A stretch of 10,248 nt of DNA from Phycisphaerales bacterium (GCA_016764015.1 JAESSR010000080.1:1-10248), one strand, 5' to 3'; numbered from the stretch's first letter, positions 1 through 7,899 are shown. Notes: generated by a model from the sequence alone, not told the origin. Numbers and translations are program-made.

Positions 1-1
1 G

Positions 2-181
2 AACGGGCGATCACTACCCAACCGATCACCAAGTTCAATCGTGAGTCGAGAACTGTTGGTGGCATTGGGCGAGATGTTCGATTTTCCGGGCGTTTTCACC
101 ATGTCACTGTATCGTCTTTTGGACAACTTGGACACCAAAGTCGGCGTAAGTTTCCCGCTTCAATGGAACAAAAACCCGTAG
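2..181 (+). CDS. Possible 3' end of an unidentified gene (partial at left edge)
   Basis: An open frame enters from the left edge and runs 59 codons to TAG at 179-181. Its third codon positions are somewhat GC-rich, as in the real genes of the window, and the C-terminal part (GEMFDFPGVFTMSLYRLLDN, then a segment ending PLQWNKNP) has an ordinary folded-protein composition. I do not recognise the family. The stop codon is formed by the first bases of the palindromic repeat at 178-251, so the repeat borders, or supplied, the end of this gene. It would converge on the M16 gene. The call is weak: another rightward frame is also open here (to a stop at about 200), and a leftward frame starting with ATG at 102 runs off the left edge with the same wobble positions. 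Confidence 0.3.
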   Translation, partial: NGRSLPNRSPSSIVSRELLVALGEMFDFPGVFTMSLYRLLDNLDTKVGVSFPLQWNKNP

Positions 182-251
182 CACAGGCGTCCCGCCTGTG
201 ACCTTGCATTGTACTGCCCCAATAAAGACACAGGCGGGACGCCTGTGCTAC
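178..251. repeat. Double palindrome (REP/BIME-like element) between convergent genes
   Basis: Two 23-base arms (178-200 and 229-251) are perfect reverse complements around a 28-base loop. Each arm is itself a hairpin: CACAGGCG-TCC-CGCCTGTG in the left arm (182-200) and CACAGGCG-GGA-CGCCTGTG in the right arm (229-247). The element can therefore form one long hairpin, or two short ones in clover-leaf fashion. It ends 7 bases before the stop of the leftward M16 gene and overlaps the stop of the possible rightward gene, so it probably acts as a bidirectional transcription end or mRNA stabiliser. The core matches a sequence I recall as scattered through planctomycete and verrucomicrobial genomes; that comes from memory and was not searched. 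Confidence 0.85.
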
Positions 252-258
252 CGAAGAG

Positions 259-1512
259 TTAGCTGACGGCTGGGGCTTTGAGTGCATCTGGACCAAGTGT
301 TTGGATGGTTGGTGTGCCAATATTTCGACGCTGAAGGTAGCCGTTGAATTCATCGAGCCCGACCGCGTTGACTTTGTCGATGATTTCATCGAGTGTTCGG
401 GTTCTACCAAGGTTGAGATAATCCGCTGCGATTGCACTTGCTCGTGCGCCGGTCGATTCACCCGAGAAAATCAATCGGCTCTTGAGCCCGGTCTTAGCAC
501 GGGTGAGTTCTTCATTCGTCACATTGCCTTCGCCTATTCGCATGATCTCTGCCATCAGTACATCGAGTGATTCTTGAGCGCGTTCGGGGGTGGTCCCGAC
601 ATAGTTGCTCACCACGCCGCGGTCTTTGTCTGCTCGGTAGGACGCGCTGACCGAATAACACAATCCGCGTTTTTCACGAACCTCGGTGAACAATCGTCCG
701 GACATGCCCCCCGAGAGTACAGAGATCACCAGCTTTTCAAACACCGCGTCCTCGTGCCCTTCATGTGGCGCATCGTGAACAATCATCACCTGCACTTGGT
801 TGGATTCGTCGTCAATATGGGCGTACCCACGAGTTGGGGTGCCAACGGGGACAGGCTGTTTTATGCTTCCAGACCAGTCTAAAGTGAGCGATTCGATCTG
901 CTCGACAACTTGCTGGTGATCGATGTCCCCCGCGATTGAAATCACCGAACCCCCAGGCAGCGCGTGATTATTCCACCATTGAACCAAGCCATCGTGTGTC
1001 AGCGCCTCCACACCTTGTGCGGTGCCGAGCGTGTTGCGATTGTAAGGCGAAGGCAGATGCCGATCGCGTGCTGCGAGTGCCGTGCGTTGGTGCGGATCAT
1101 CTGCGAGTGATGCGATTGCTTGAGCCGCCAGTTCGCGTGATGGTCCAAATGAATCGTTGGACATTGTTGGGTTGCGAACCATGTCTGCGATCAATGGGAG
1201 TGCTTCGTCGATGCGGTGCCCGATCATCGAAGCGGAGAGTTGGATGTACCGAATCGAGTTGGAAACATCTCGAAGAGCACCAACATGATCGAACGCGTCG
1301 GCCTGCGCTTTGGAATCGAGTTGCGCCGCTCCGCGCATCAACATCTCTGCGCAGACACTTGAAGTTCCTAAATTGTGGATATCTTCAAAGACCGCGCCCG
1401 CGGGGATCAACCAGCGGAATGCTGCTGACTGCACACCACTCATTGGTTCGGTGATGATCACTAAGCCGTTGGCGGTTGTGTGTGTTGTGATGGTGTTGAG
1501 TGCGCTTGGCAT
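259..1512 (-). CDS. M16-family (pitrilysin/insulinase) peptidase homologue, zinc site lost
   Basis: The protein has 417 residues, the usual length for the two-domain M16B family (mitochondrial processing peptidase, PqqF/PqqG-like). The N-terminal half carries the family layout, but the zinc motif HxxEH is replaced by SVCAE at residues 52-56, just before MLMRG (57-61). The downstream glutamate region reads QAIASLADDP (131-140), without the usual Glu pair. The C-terminal half keeps the substrate-binding signature GRLFTEVREKRGLCYS (272-287), with the Arg and Tyr used in catalytic complexes. It is probably an inactive partner subunit, like alpha-MPP or PqqG, that needs a catalytic M16 protein encoded elsewhere. 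No such gene is in the window. There is no evident signal peptide, so it is probably cytoplasmic. The start is supported by GGGAG five bases upstream of ATG. The family call is firm; loss of activity is inferred. Confidence 0.93.
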   Translation of the reverse strand: MPSALNTITTHTTANGLVIITEPMSGVQSAAFRWLIPAGAVFEDIHNLGTSSVCAEMLMRGAAQLDSKAQADAFDHVGALRDVSNSIRYIQLSASMIGHRIDEALPLIADMVRNPTMSNDSFGPSRELAAQAIASLADDPHQRTALAARDRHLPSPYNRNTLGTAQGVEALTHDGLVQWWNNHALPGGSVISIAGDIDHQQVVEQIESLTLDWSGSIKQPVPVGTPTRGYAHIDDESNQVQVMIVHDAPHEGHEDAVFEKLVISVLSGGMSGRLFTEVREKRGLCYSVSASYRADKDRGVVSNYVGTTPERAQESLDVLMAEIMRIGEGNVTNEELTRAKTGLKSRLIFSGESTGARASAIAADYLNLGRTRTLDEIIDKVNAVGLDEFNGYLQRRNIGTPTIQTLGPDALKAPAVS

Positions 1513-2204
1513 GAAAACTCCCGGGATGATTTCTCAAAGGTAAATGATGTACAACACGAACAGGTTTGGTGTTCGATCATGTGATTGTTCGCGCTGTTTG
1601 AGTAAAAAACAGACGATGCTGACAAAAGAAATACAAGCGAATGCGCACGATCTTGGTGCGATCATGCTACGAACTGCATCGAACTACACGCGAAGTCGTC
1701 ACCTACGCCGTTTTAATCATGTTTCACATGCCGTACACATACGAACTCCAACATCGCATGAGTGCTAAGCAGCATCGAGTGCAACGCTCATCAAACGCGA
1801 GCCAGTCTCTGTTGAACTCAAAGCGTTCATGAATGTGATGCGTACATGACGATCGCATTGAATTGATGGAGTGAACAGGTTGATGCGAGCGTTGAATACG
1901 CATGCGATGTCCATGCCTGTTTGATGATTCATTCGATCGCGTGTTGACATTCAACGCGAATAACTTACTGCGCATCAGTGAAAGCGCACGATGCATTGTG
2001 ATGCTGTATGCTGTTGATCTGTGAAGAAATGCGCAAGGTCGGCGCAGTTCTTCAAGAAATAATGCGCAACACACCGATGAGTTGTGTAGTTTGATTGACA
2101 AGCGTTTGTAGTGAGCCGATATTCATTGTGACAAACTCGCTTCGATGTGAAGCAGCACGATGAAGCAAAGATGAAACAACATTGACCAACAGAGGAGCCT
2201 TCAA
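1513..2204. other. Long intergenic region with no convincing gene
   Basis: About 690 bases separate the leftward M16 gene from the rightward lysine-rich gene. Open frames on both strands are short, rich in Cys, His, Met and Arg, lack ribosome-binding sites and resemble no family I know. The M16 promoter should lie near the left end and the promoter of the lysine-rich gene near the right end (2095-2123). No tRNA, CRISPR array or recognisable riboswitch is visible. A small RNA could be encoded here, but I see no hairpin followed by a T-run to mark one. Confidence 0.5.
2095..2123 (+). promoter_or_regulatory. Candidate sigma70-type promoter of the lysine-rich protein gene
   Basis: A perfect TTGACA (2095-2100) is followed after exactly 17 bases by GATATT (2118-2123), which matches four of six bases of the -10 consensus. 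Transcription would begin near 2130 and give a leader of about 75 bases before the ATG at 2205. A second TTGACA at 1944-1949 has no good -10 box at the right distance. Confidence 0.4.
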
Positions 2205-2609
2205 ATGGCAAAGAAAAAAGCAAAGAAAAAAGTAGCCAAAAAAGCTACGCGTAAGAAAACCGCAAAGAAAAAAGCAACCAAGAAAAAGGTAGCGAAAAAA
2301 GCGACCAAGAAAAAGGCTACTAAGAAAAAAGCAACCAAAAAGAAGGTAGCCAAGAAGGCAACCCGCAAAAAGACTGCAAAGAAGAAAACCACTAAAAAGA
2401 AGGCCACAAAGAAAAAGGTAGCCAAAAAGAAGACTACCAAGAAGAAGGCCACCAAGAAAAAAGCCACTAAAAAGAAGGCTACGAAGAAAAAAACAACTAA
2501 AAAGAAGGCCACAAAGAAAAAAGTAGCCAAGAAGAAGACGAAGAAGAAAGCCACAAAGAAGAAGGCTACAAGGAAAAAGGCAACTCGCAAAAAAGCGACC
2601 CGCCGTTAA
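2205..2609 (+). CDS. Histone H1-like lysine/alanine/threonine-rich DNA-binding protein
   Basis: The 134 residues use only six amino acids (Met, Ala, Lys, Val, Thr, Arg). By my count 74 are Lys (about 55 percent) and six are Arg. There are no acidic, aromatic, Pro, Gly or Ser residues. The chain is a run of five-residue units of the type ATKKK, VAKKK, TTKKK and ATRKK, with a longer block (KKVAKKATRKKTAKKK) present twice, near residues 8-23 and 47-62. It resembles the tail of histone H1 and the chlamydial Hc1/Hc2 and other bacterial H1-like proteins, which bind and compact DNA without sequence specificity. The expected role is nucleoid packaging, possibly with RNA binding. It is probably disordered or helical only on DNA. 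GAGGAG (2192-2197) sits seven bases before the ATG. The gene stands alone, with its own promoter candidate and a strong terminator. Confidence 0.88.
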   Translation: MAKKKAKKKVAKKATRKKTAKKKATKKKVAKKATKKKATKKKATKKKVAKKATRKKTAKKKTTKKKATKKKVAKKKTTKKKATKKKATKKKATKKKTTKKKATKKKVAKKKTKKKATKKKATRKKATRKKATRR

Positions 2610-2672
2610 CCACAGGCTTGCCAAGGCCGGGCAGGATGTTGGACCCGGTGTATTTCAATGACTATAAACGCG

Positions 2673-2704
2673 CGAGACCGATCGAAAGATCGGTCTCGTT
2701 TTTT
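2673..2704 (+). terminator. Rho-independent terminator after the H1-like gene
   Basis: An 11-bp perfect stem (2673-2683 with 2688-2698) closes on a GAAA tetraloop and is followed by six T (2699-2704). It lies 64 bases after the H1-like stop codon. The leftward gene ending at 2730 could also use the hairpin, but the opposite strand lacks a T-run. Confidence 0.93.
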
Positions 2705-2729
2705 ATGAATCATGCCTGCTGAGCCTTCA

Positions 2730-3215
2730 TTAAGCCGCCGGATTGCGGATAATCACCCGATCCATCAGGCTCGTATCCATGTTTTCGATCGGATAGTGCA
2801 TCGAGAGCCCGAGCTTGAGTGTGTGCAAATCACATATCCCAAAGGTGCATTCCTCAGAAATACGCCAACCCACAAACCGCAATGCCCGTGCGAGGCACTC
2901 CATCGAGGTGACAAACTCGATCTCGCCTTCGTGTTCGAGAATCGGAATGAGCCCGAACTGCCATGCCTGACGATTGGTGAGCATGGCAAGGGTCTGTTCG
3001 TTGATCTCCATCGCAAGCGGATCCACCCGCGGCGCGATCATGGCGTATTGCCATGCCCACGCCTGCTCGATGATCGCTGGCGAAACCCCGAAGTGTTCTT
3101 CTGCGATGACTCCAAAGGGTCGTGGAGATCGGCGTTGAATCTCAAGCACTTCATCGCGCTCTTGAGCAGTCATTGCTCCTTGTTCGACCAACAGTTCACC
3201 GAGTTTGATGCTCAT
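2730..3215 (-). CDS. Stand-alone GspE/PilB N-terminal-like (MshEN/T2SSE_N) domain protein
   Basis: The protein has 161 residues. Residues 1-57 (opening MSIKLGELLVEQGAMTAQER and continuing through FGVIAEEHFGVSPAIIEQAW) match the helical repeat found at the N terminus of type II secretion and type IV pilus ATPases (LGELLV..G.....L..AL..Q). Residues 61-141 resemble the second half of that module: a start near VDPLAM, then WQFGLIPILEHEGEIEFVTS and a Tyr/His-Pro end. The ATPase part (Walker A and B) is absent, and the protein stops at a normal stop codon. MshEN-type domains can bind cyclic di-GMP in some ATPases; whether this one does cannot be told. The ATG at 3215 is chosen over one 63 bases upstream because AAGGAG lies six bases before it and the conserved domain begins there. 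A role as adaptor or regulator is inferred. Confidence 0.72.
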   Translation of the reverse strand: MSIKLGELLVEQGAMTAQERDEVLEIQRRSPRPFGVIAEEHFGVSPAIIEQAWAWQYAMIAPRVDPLAMEINEQTLAMLTNRQAWQFGLIPILEHEGEIEFVTSMECLARALRFVGWRISEECTFGICDLHTLKLGLSMHYPIENMDTSLMDRVIIRNPAA

Positions 3216-3236
3216 GGATTGCTCCTTGCACGCCTT

Positions 3237-3263
3237 GTGATGCCCATTTCCGTTGAGCATCAC
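3237..3263 (-). promoter_or_regulatory. Stem-loop in the leader of the GspE-N-like gene
   Basis: GTGATGC (3237-3243) and GCATCAC (3257-3263) form a 7-bp stem with a 13-base loop, close upstream of the ribosome-binding site. A second possible 6-bp stem (GATAGA/TCTATC) lies just beyond it. These may shape translation or may be chance. No promoter could be placed with confidence in the 271 bases between this gene and the end of mnmE. Confidence 0.25.
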
Positions 3264-3486
3264 CGCGTGATAGAACACCTTTCGACTCTATCAGTTCGCA
3301 TATCGAGCGTGTTGTACATCACGAATGCCATTGACCAGTGCAAGACCATATCAGCCGATCCACCCCGCCCATCCCAATGTCCGCAGCGAGATATCAGAGA
3401 TTAACCTGAAAACTCGCTTGCACACATTCCCAGTGCGCGGCAAACCAATCATGTCCGAAAAAAACATCCTTGCGTGTGCTATCGCC

Positions 3487-4845
3487 CTATTTCCCGACGC
3501 AAAAAGTAGCAAACACGCGCCCGAGCACATCATCGGGTGTCACATCGCCGATCAGTTCGCCGAGCGCATCGAGCGATGCCCGGAGACCGATCGCAACGAG
3601 TTCAGGCTCTTCGATGATCCGCTTGCTCGCATCGAGCCGAGATCGAGCTGCAACAATGCCCTCGGACGCGTCGATCAATGCCCGCCGGTGTCGAGGAACG
3701 AACACACCAACCCCCGAACCCACCCGGCGTGTCGCTGCATCGGCGATTGCTCGATACAACGAACCCAACGCGGTGCCATCGAGCGCACAAACCGCTAATC
3801 CGTCTGAACTCGCACCATCTGGCGTTGGAAGATCGGACTTTGTTCGCACACGAATCATTGGTGTTTGAGAGGGCAATGAGATACTCGATTGGTCAAACCG
3901 CCCGCTCGGATCACACCAGAGAATCGCCGCTGCATCCTTAATGATCTCCCAAGCACGCTTCTGGGCATCGGCATCGATCGCATCGATCGCCTGCCCATCA
4001 TTCCCGACCAACCCGGCAAGGTCGGTCAGCTCAACTGCACCCGCTCCGGGGACATGCTTGGACAAGTCCATTGACTCAGTAATCGCATCGCGCGTCGTTC
4101 CTGCTTGATCGGATACAACAGATCGTCGATTACCGAGCAATGCATTAAATAACGAGCTCTTGCCCGCGTTGGGCTTGCCCACAAACACGACCTGAGGCGA
4201 ACTGGTATGCACGCGATCGCCGGCGACTGACCCGATCTGATCTTCGAGAGATTGAGCAACTACGACAAGCCGAGCATCGAGATCGCACGGCGCGATGGGG
4301 ATCACATCTTCTTGATCCGAAAAATCGACCCCGGCTTCGACCAATGCCAAGAGCGTGGCAATCTCTTGCACCCATTGATCACACTGATCGCCATACGAAC
4401 CATCGAGCAGCGAGCTGGCAGCAGCCAGCGCATCGTCGTGCTCCGCTGCGATCCTTAATGCGATCCCCTCCGCCTGCTGGAGGGTGAGCCGATGATTGAG
4501 ATACGCCCGTGCGCTAAACTCACCCGGCTGGGCGAGTTCTACACCGTCGATTGCGACCAACCGATCGAGCACTCGACCAACAAGCACCGGATTTCCGGGC
4601 AGGATAAACTCAACTGAGTCTTCGCCGGTGTAGCTCTTTGGACCGGGATACCACAACAGCAGCATTGGCAACGATTGATCGCTACCAAGATCAAAGCGTA
4701 CCTGGAACACGCCTCGCTCATCGAGTTCTATTCCGCACAGATTCAACGCAGACGCACGGGCAATCGCCCCTGAAACCCGGATCATCGCGCGCGTCGAGGC
4801 GCCGGGGGCCGAGCTGATCGCTGCGATGGTCGTGCCGGTGGGCAT
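3487..4845 (-). CDS. mnmE: tRNA modification GTPase MnmE (TrmE)
   Basis: MnmE works with MnmG to install the (carboxymethyl)aminomethyl group at the 5 position of wobble uridine in certain tRNAs, using a tetrahydrofolate derivative. The 452 residues match the family length. An N-terminal folate-binding domain carries [13 protein letters not shown] (107-119). The G domain has G1 GKPNAGKSS (223-231), with the potassium-coordinating Asn kept, and G2 TTRD (250-253). The end is FATFCVGK, with the conserved Cys at 449. Three other G motifs deviate: G3 is DLAG (275-278, usual DTAG), G4 is TKSD (335-338, usual NKxD) and G5 reads CALDG instead of SA. The ATG at 4845 is chosen over one 66 bases upstream because GAGGG precedes it by about six bases and the upstream start would overlap yidC. 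It follows yidC by 13 bases, so co-transcription is likely. Confidence 0.95.
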   Translation of the reverse strand: MPTGTTIAAISSAPGASTRAMIRVSGAIARASALNLCGIELDERGVFQVRFDLGSDQSLPMLLLWYPGPKSYTGEDSVEFILPGNPVLVGRVLDRLVAIDGVELAQPGEFSARAYLNHRLTLQQAEGIALRIAAEHDDALAAASSLLDGSYGDQCDQWVQEIATLLALVEAGVDFSDQEDVIPIAPCDLDARLVVVAQSLEDQIGSVAGDRVHTSSPQVVFVGKPNAGKSSLFNALLGNRRSVVSDQAGTTRDAITESMDLSKHVPGAGAVELTDLAGLVGNDGQAIDAIDADAQKRAWEIIKDAAAILWCDPSGRFDQSSISLPSQTPMIRVRTKSDLPTPDGASSDGLAVCALDGTALGSLYRAIADAATRRVGSGVGVFVPRHRRALIDASEGIVAARSRLDASKRIIEEPELVAIGLRASLDALGELIGDVTPDDVLGRVFATFCVGK

Positions 4846-4858
4846 AGAAAACCCTCTG

Positions 4859-7048
4859 CTACTTTCCGCGTCGGGATTGCTTCGATGCCGGGTTTGGTTG
4901 GCGGGGCCCATGCGCTTTGAGTTCCTTCTGTGCGTTGGCAGCGTCGGTCATCCGCTGGAGGAACCCTGGGCCCTTGTCCTTCTTGGCTGCACGGATGTTC
5001 TCGATCTCGAGCATGCCGTGCTTCTCCATATGGGCACGGATCCATTTGTTCTCGACGATCCCCATCGCGGAGTTGGTGATGAAGTAGAGCGCCAAGCCCG
5101 ACGGGGCAGCGTACATCATCTCGGGGAAGAGGAACACCATCATGATCTTCATCATCTTCTGCTGGGATTCCTGCTCTGGGGTCATAGTTGCCTGTGTTGG
5201 CGGGGTGAGGTACTTCTGATGAAGATAGAACACCACGCCGAGCAAGAGTGGCAGCACATTGATCGCCGTCACCGAGCCCCACATCGCGAAGCTAAAGTGC
5301 ATGCCCGCTGGCAGCGGGATCGCGCCGTCTGGTGCGGAGAGATCGTTCATGAACCCCCAGTTGAATACATTCTGAAACACGCCATAGAACGCAGGCTCGT
5401 GGCGAAGCTCGGTGGCAAAGAACAGAACCGCATAGAGCGCGATCCAGACCGGCGATTGCAAGAACATCGGCAAACACCCGAGCATACCCGCTGGGGAAAT
5501 GCCCTCCTCTTTCCAGAGCTTGCCCATCTCGGCCTGCTGCTTCTTTGAGTCATCCTTGTACTTCTCGCGGATTGCTTTTTGCTTTGGGGCCATCGCCTGC
5601 ATCTGGACACTAAATCGCTGGACACGGATCTGTGACCAGCGTGTCACAGGGTGCAAACACCCACGCACCAAGACCACCAAGAGCAGGATCGAGACGGCCC
5701 AGTCGCCGACGATCGAATGGAATGTGCGGAGCACGCCGATCAAGATATCGGTCAACCAGCTAAATGTACATGGGGCACACATGCCACCAAGGTTCGAGAC
5801 CACCATCTCGGGCATATTGAGTGATGCGATCTCAGGCTCGCTGCTCATCATCGGACGATTGCGTGGGCCCGCGTACACCCCGAGGGTGTTTGTCGCCGAT
5901 TCGCCCGGTGCAATAGTGTGCTCTTTGCTCGTCAGGCGCAGCACCTGGACCGCATCGAGTGCCGAAGCGAATGGATTGACCACAAGGCGATCGATCATCA
6001 CGATACCGCTCAACAACTTGTCCTCAGGCACCTGGGTTGTCGTATCAAACTGCGGGTGCATCGCGACAATAAAGTATCGATCCGAGAGCGTGAGCCACGA
6101 GAGTCGAGACGCGCCGGGCAGGATGTCTTCGTTTGGCCAAACTATCAGACTGGCCGGGTATTTCTTGCCGTACTGCCCTGCGATCTTCTTGCCCAAGAGC
6201 TTGCTGCGATTTTTAAGTTCATCATCGACCGTCACCGTCAGCGATGGGCCCTGTAGTTCAGTTGGGAGCATGTACCCATACCGAACGCGTCGACGATCGC
6301 CGCCGTAGGATGACTTTGCTTTGGCGATATCGATCGCGCCCGAAGAAATCAGCTGCGCTTTTAATGGCTCACTGCTCAGGTTTTCGACGGTTTCGCTCAG
6401 ATAAAACCCGTGCTGCTCGTTGGGCTTGAGTGTAAACCTGCGTTCGACGCGTGCCACTGGGTTCCCGTCGGCATCGTCGATAAAAGCCTCGAAGACACCC
6501 GGCTCGATCTCCGCCCAGATCGGATAACTCCAACCGCCCAAATCAACGAAAGTGTTATTGATCTTCACACCCATCGCCGCGAACGGCGTGGCATACTTTG
6601 TCGAGTTCTCAAGCTCATACTTGGCCTGGAGCGTCACATGCACCTTGCCCGCGACCGTCTCGAAATCGTCGGGCAACTGGAGCGATTGAATCCCTGCACC
6701 CGCGGTGGTAAAAGTCAATGAGGTCTTCTGATCGAGGTTATCGAGATCACCCAAAGGCGTAAACCCGCTCTCGGATGGCTCAACAGGCCGAGCAACATAC
6801 AGCGGAGCAGTTATCGTCGGCTCTACAGCTCGATCAGTATTGAGATCAACGACTGGATCAACGACTGGATCGGCAACTGGATCGGCTGGCTCGTCCTGCA
6901 CAAACGACACCGGCGCAATCGAATGCGCCGAATGGTTCGAGGCGGTGCTCGTGAGCATCGCCGTTAGGGTCAGTACACAAACAAACGCACCAGCCGCCCA
7001 AAGAGCGGATCGGGTGGGACGAAGAATCGAAAGAGGAGAAGCATTCAT
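4859..7048 (-). CDS. yidC: Membrane protein insertase YidC (Oxa1 family)
   Basis: YidC inserts and folds inner-membrane proteins, alone or with SecYEG. The 729 residues are longer than the E. coli protein (548), mainly through a larger soluble part. The order is: N-terminal membrane helix (about 15-36), a Pro/Asp linker of DPV units (about 52-70), the large periplasmic beta domain (about 85-400), then the Oxa1 core. The core has a helix ending in [12 protein letters not shown], with the conserved groove Arg at 462, a cytoplasmic helical hairpin rich in Lys and Gln (482-514), membrane helices near 522-545, 586-609 and 632-660, and a basic tail ([10 protein letters not shown]) that could touch the ribosome. 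The ATG at 7046-7048 has only a weak GGA upstream. The gene lies between a metallophosphoesterase and mnmE; yidC-mnmE adjacency is common in bacteria. Confidence 0.96.
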   Translation of the reverse strand: MNASPLSILRPTRSALWAAGAFVCVLTLTAMLTSTASNHSAHSIAPVSFVQDEPADPVADPVVDPVVDLNTDRAVEPTITAPLYVARPVEPSESGFTPLGDLDNLDQKTSLTFTTAGAGIQSLQLPDDFETVAGKVHVTLQAKYELENSTKYATPFAAMGVKINNTFVDLGGWSYPIWAEIEPGVFEAFIDDADGNPVARVERRFTLKPNEQHGFYLSETVENLSSEPLKAQLISSGAIDIAKAKSSYGGDRRRVRYGYMLPTELQGPSLTVTVDDELKNRSKLLGKKIAGQYGKKYPASLIVWPNEDILPGASRLSWLTLSDRYFIVAMHPQFDTTTQVPEDKLLSGIVMIDRLVVNPFASALDAVQVLRLTSKEHTIAPGESATNTLGVYAGPRNRPMMSSEPEIASLNMPEMVVSNLGGMCAPCTFSWLTDILIGVLRTFHSIVGDWAVSILLLVVLVRGCLHPVTRWSQIRVQRFSVQMQAMAPKQKAIREKYKDDSKKQQAEMGKLWKEEGISPAGMLGCLPMFLQSPVWIALYAVLFFATELRHEPAFYGVFQNVFNWGFMNDLSAPDGAIPLPAGMHFSFAMWGSVTAINVLPLLLGVVFYLHQKYLTPPTQATMTPEQESQQKMMKIMMVFLFPEMMYAAPSGLALYFITNSAMGIVENKWIRAHMEKHGMLEIENIRAAKKDKGPGFLQRMTDAANAQKELKAHGPRQPNPASKQSRRGK
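6844..6889. repeat. Short tandem repeat inside yidC (linker)
   Basis: Just under four copies of a 12-base unit (GATCAACGACTG twice, GATCGGCAACTG once, then a partial copy) encode the DPVA/DPVV units of the YidC linker. Being in frame, copy-number change would alter only the linker length. Confidence 0.7.
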
Positions 7049-7119
7049 GCGGCAAAAATCCAGCGTGTGTGTATCAAAACAGGGTGTGTGTACAAATCAA
7101 CAGGCTCAGAGCAATCGCT

Positions 7120-7899
7120 CTATCGTCCTTCATAAAGCCGATCGCCGAGCCAATCATGGAGCTGAGCGATCGCTTTTATCTTATCTGCGGTTTCTTTGAT
7201 GTCATAATCAACACGGACAAACTCGACTTGCCCTGGCGAGAGCACTGCGTAGCTTGCTCGCGGGTCCATGTCCCTAGGCTGACCGACCGATCCGACATTG
7301 ATGACCGCTTTTTCATCCTCGATGAACTTAAAAATAGGTTCGTCGCCGATCTCGCTCGGCGGATAAAAATCTGGCTCGTTCGAGAACACCCCCGGCACAT
7401 GGGTATGCCCGACCAACGCGATCTGATCGACCCGATCAAAGATCGCTTCCATCTTTTCGGGTGCATCATTGACATCATCGGGGAAAATATATTCGTTAAT
7501 TGGTCGTCGAGGAGATGCGTGGACCGCGAGGATCGGGGTGCCATCGCTGCAGAGGTCTTCGACTGCTCGCACACGCAATGCCCCGAGAAACTCGTATCGC
7601 TTGGTTCGTTTGTCATCATCGGGCTCAGCATCGAACTGCTCGCGTGTCCAGTAGGCTGCACCTTCAGCGGTTGCGTTGAAGTTGGTCGGCTCGTAGAGCA
7701 CCCCAAAGTCATGGTTGCCCATCAATGCCCATTCGCAACTCGCTTGAACCAAATCAACACATTCGAGCGGTTCAGGTCCATAACCGACAATGTCGCCCAG
7801 GCACACAATCTTTTCGATCCCCCGAGATTTGATGTCGACGAGGACATTCCTCAGGGCGGCGGCGTTGCCATGGATATCACTGATGACGGCTGTGCTCAC
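7120..7899 (-). CDS. Calcineurin-like metallophosphoesterase (PP2A/ApaH-related)
   Basis: The protein has 259 residues from the chosen start. All metal-binding blocks are present in order: DIHGN (8-12), GDIVGYGP (35-42), GNHD (61-64), VHASPR (126-131) and GHTH (164-167), followed by the typical NVGSVGQPRDMDPRASY (201-217). This is the two-metal phosphoesterase fold of the family annotated as ApaH-like or PP2A-family phosphatase; the substrate (phosphoprotein, dinucleotide or other phosphodiester) cannot be told from sequence. There is no signal peptide, so it is probably cytoplasmic. I chose GTG at 7899 because GAGAG lies seven bases upstream and homologues begin right before DIHGN. An ATG at 7965 adds 22 unconserved residues and lacks a ribosome-binding site. 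The gene ends 71 bases before yidC, in the same direction. Confidence 0.9.
   Translation of the reverse strand: MSTAVISDIHGNAAALRNVLVDIKSRGIEKIVCLGDIVGYGPEPLECVDLVQASCEWALMGNHDFGVLYEPTNFNATAEGAAYWTREQFDAEPDDDKRTKRYEFLGALRVRAVEDLCSDGTPILAVHASPRRPINEYIFPDDVNDAPEKMEAIFDRVDQIALVGHTHVPGVFSNEPDFYPPSEIGDEPIFKFIEDEKAVINVGSVGQPRDMDPRASYAVLSPGQVEFVRVDYDIKETADKIKAIAQLHDWLGDRLYEGR

Noticed and set aside
96..461. Leftward open frame of 121 codons across the palindromic repeat
   Set aside because: Its middle is simply the translated repeat (HRRDACATG type) and the rest overlaps the end of the M16 gene in another frame.
1944..1966. TTGACA followed by TAACTT as a promoter
   Set aside because: The spacing is only 11 bases and no other -10 box fits at 16-18 bases.
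1724..2101. Leftward open frame of 125 codons in the intergenic region
   Set aside because: Rich in Cys, His, Met, Ser and Arg with no domain-like pattern and no ribosome-binding site; it overlaps the candidate promoter of the H1-like gene.
2052..2624. Leftward open frame rich in Phe, Leu, Cys and Gly that looks like a multi-helix membrane protein
   Set aside because: It is the antisense reading of the lysine-rich repeats: AAG/AAA codons read backwards as CTT/TTT. It has no ribosome-binding site and runs against a well-supported gene.
4826..6308. Two long rightward open frames (4826-5548 and 5499-6308) opposite yidC
   Set aside because: They are shadows of yidC caused by its codon bias; their sequences resemble no family and they overlap each other.
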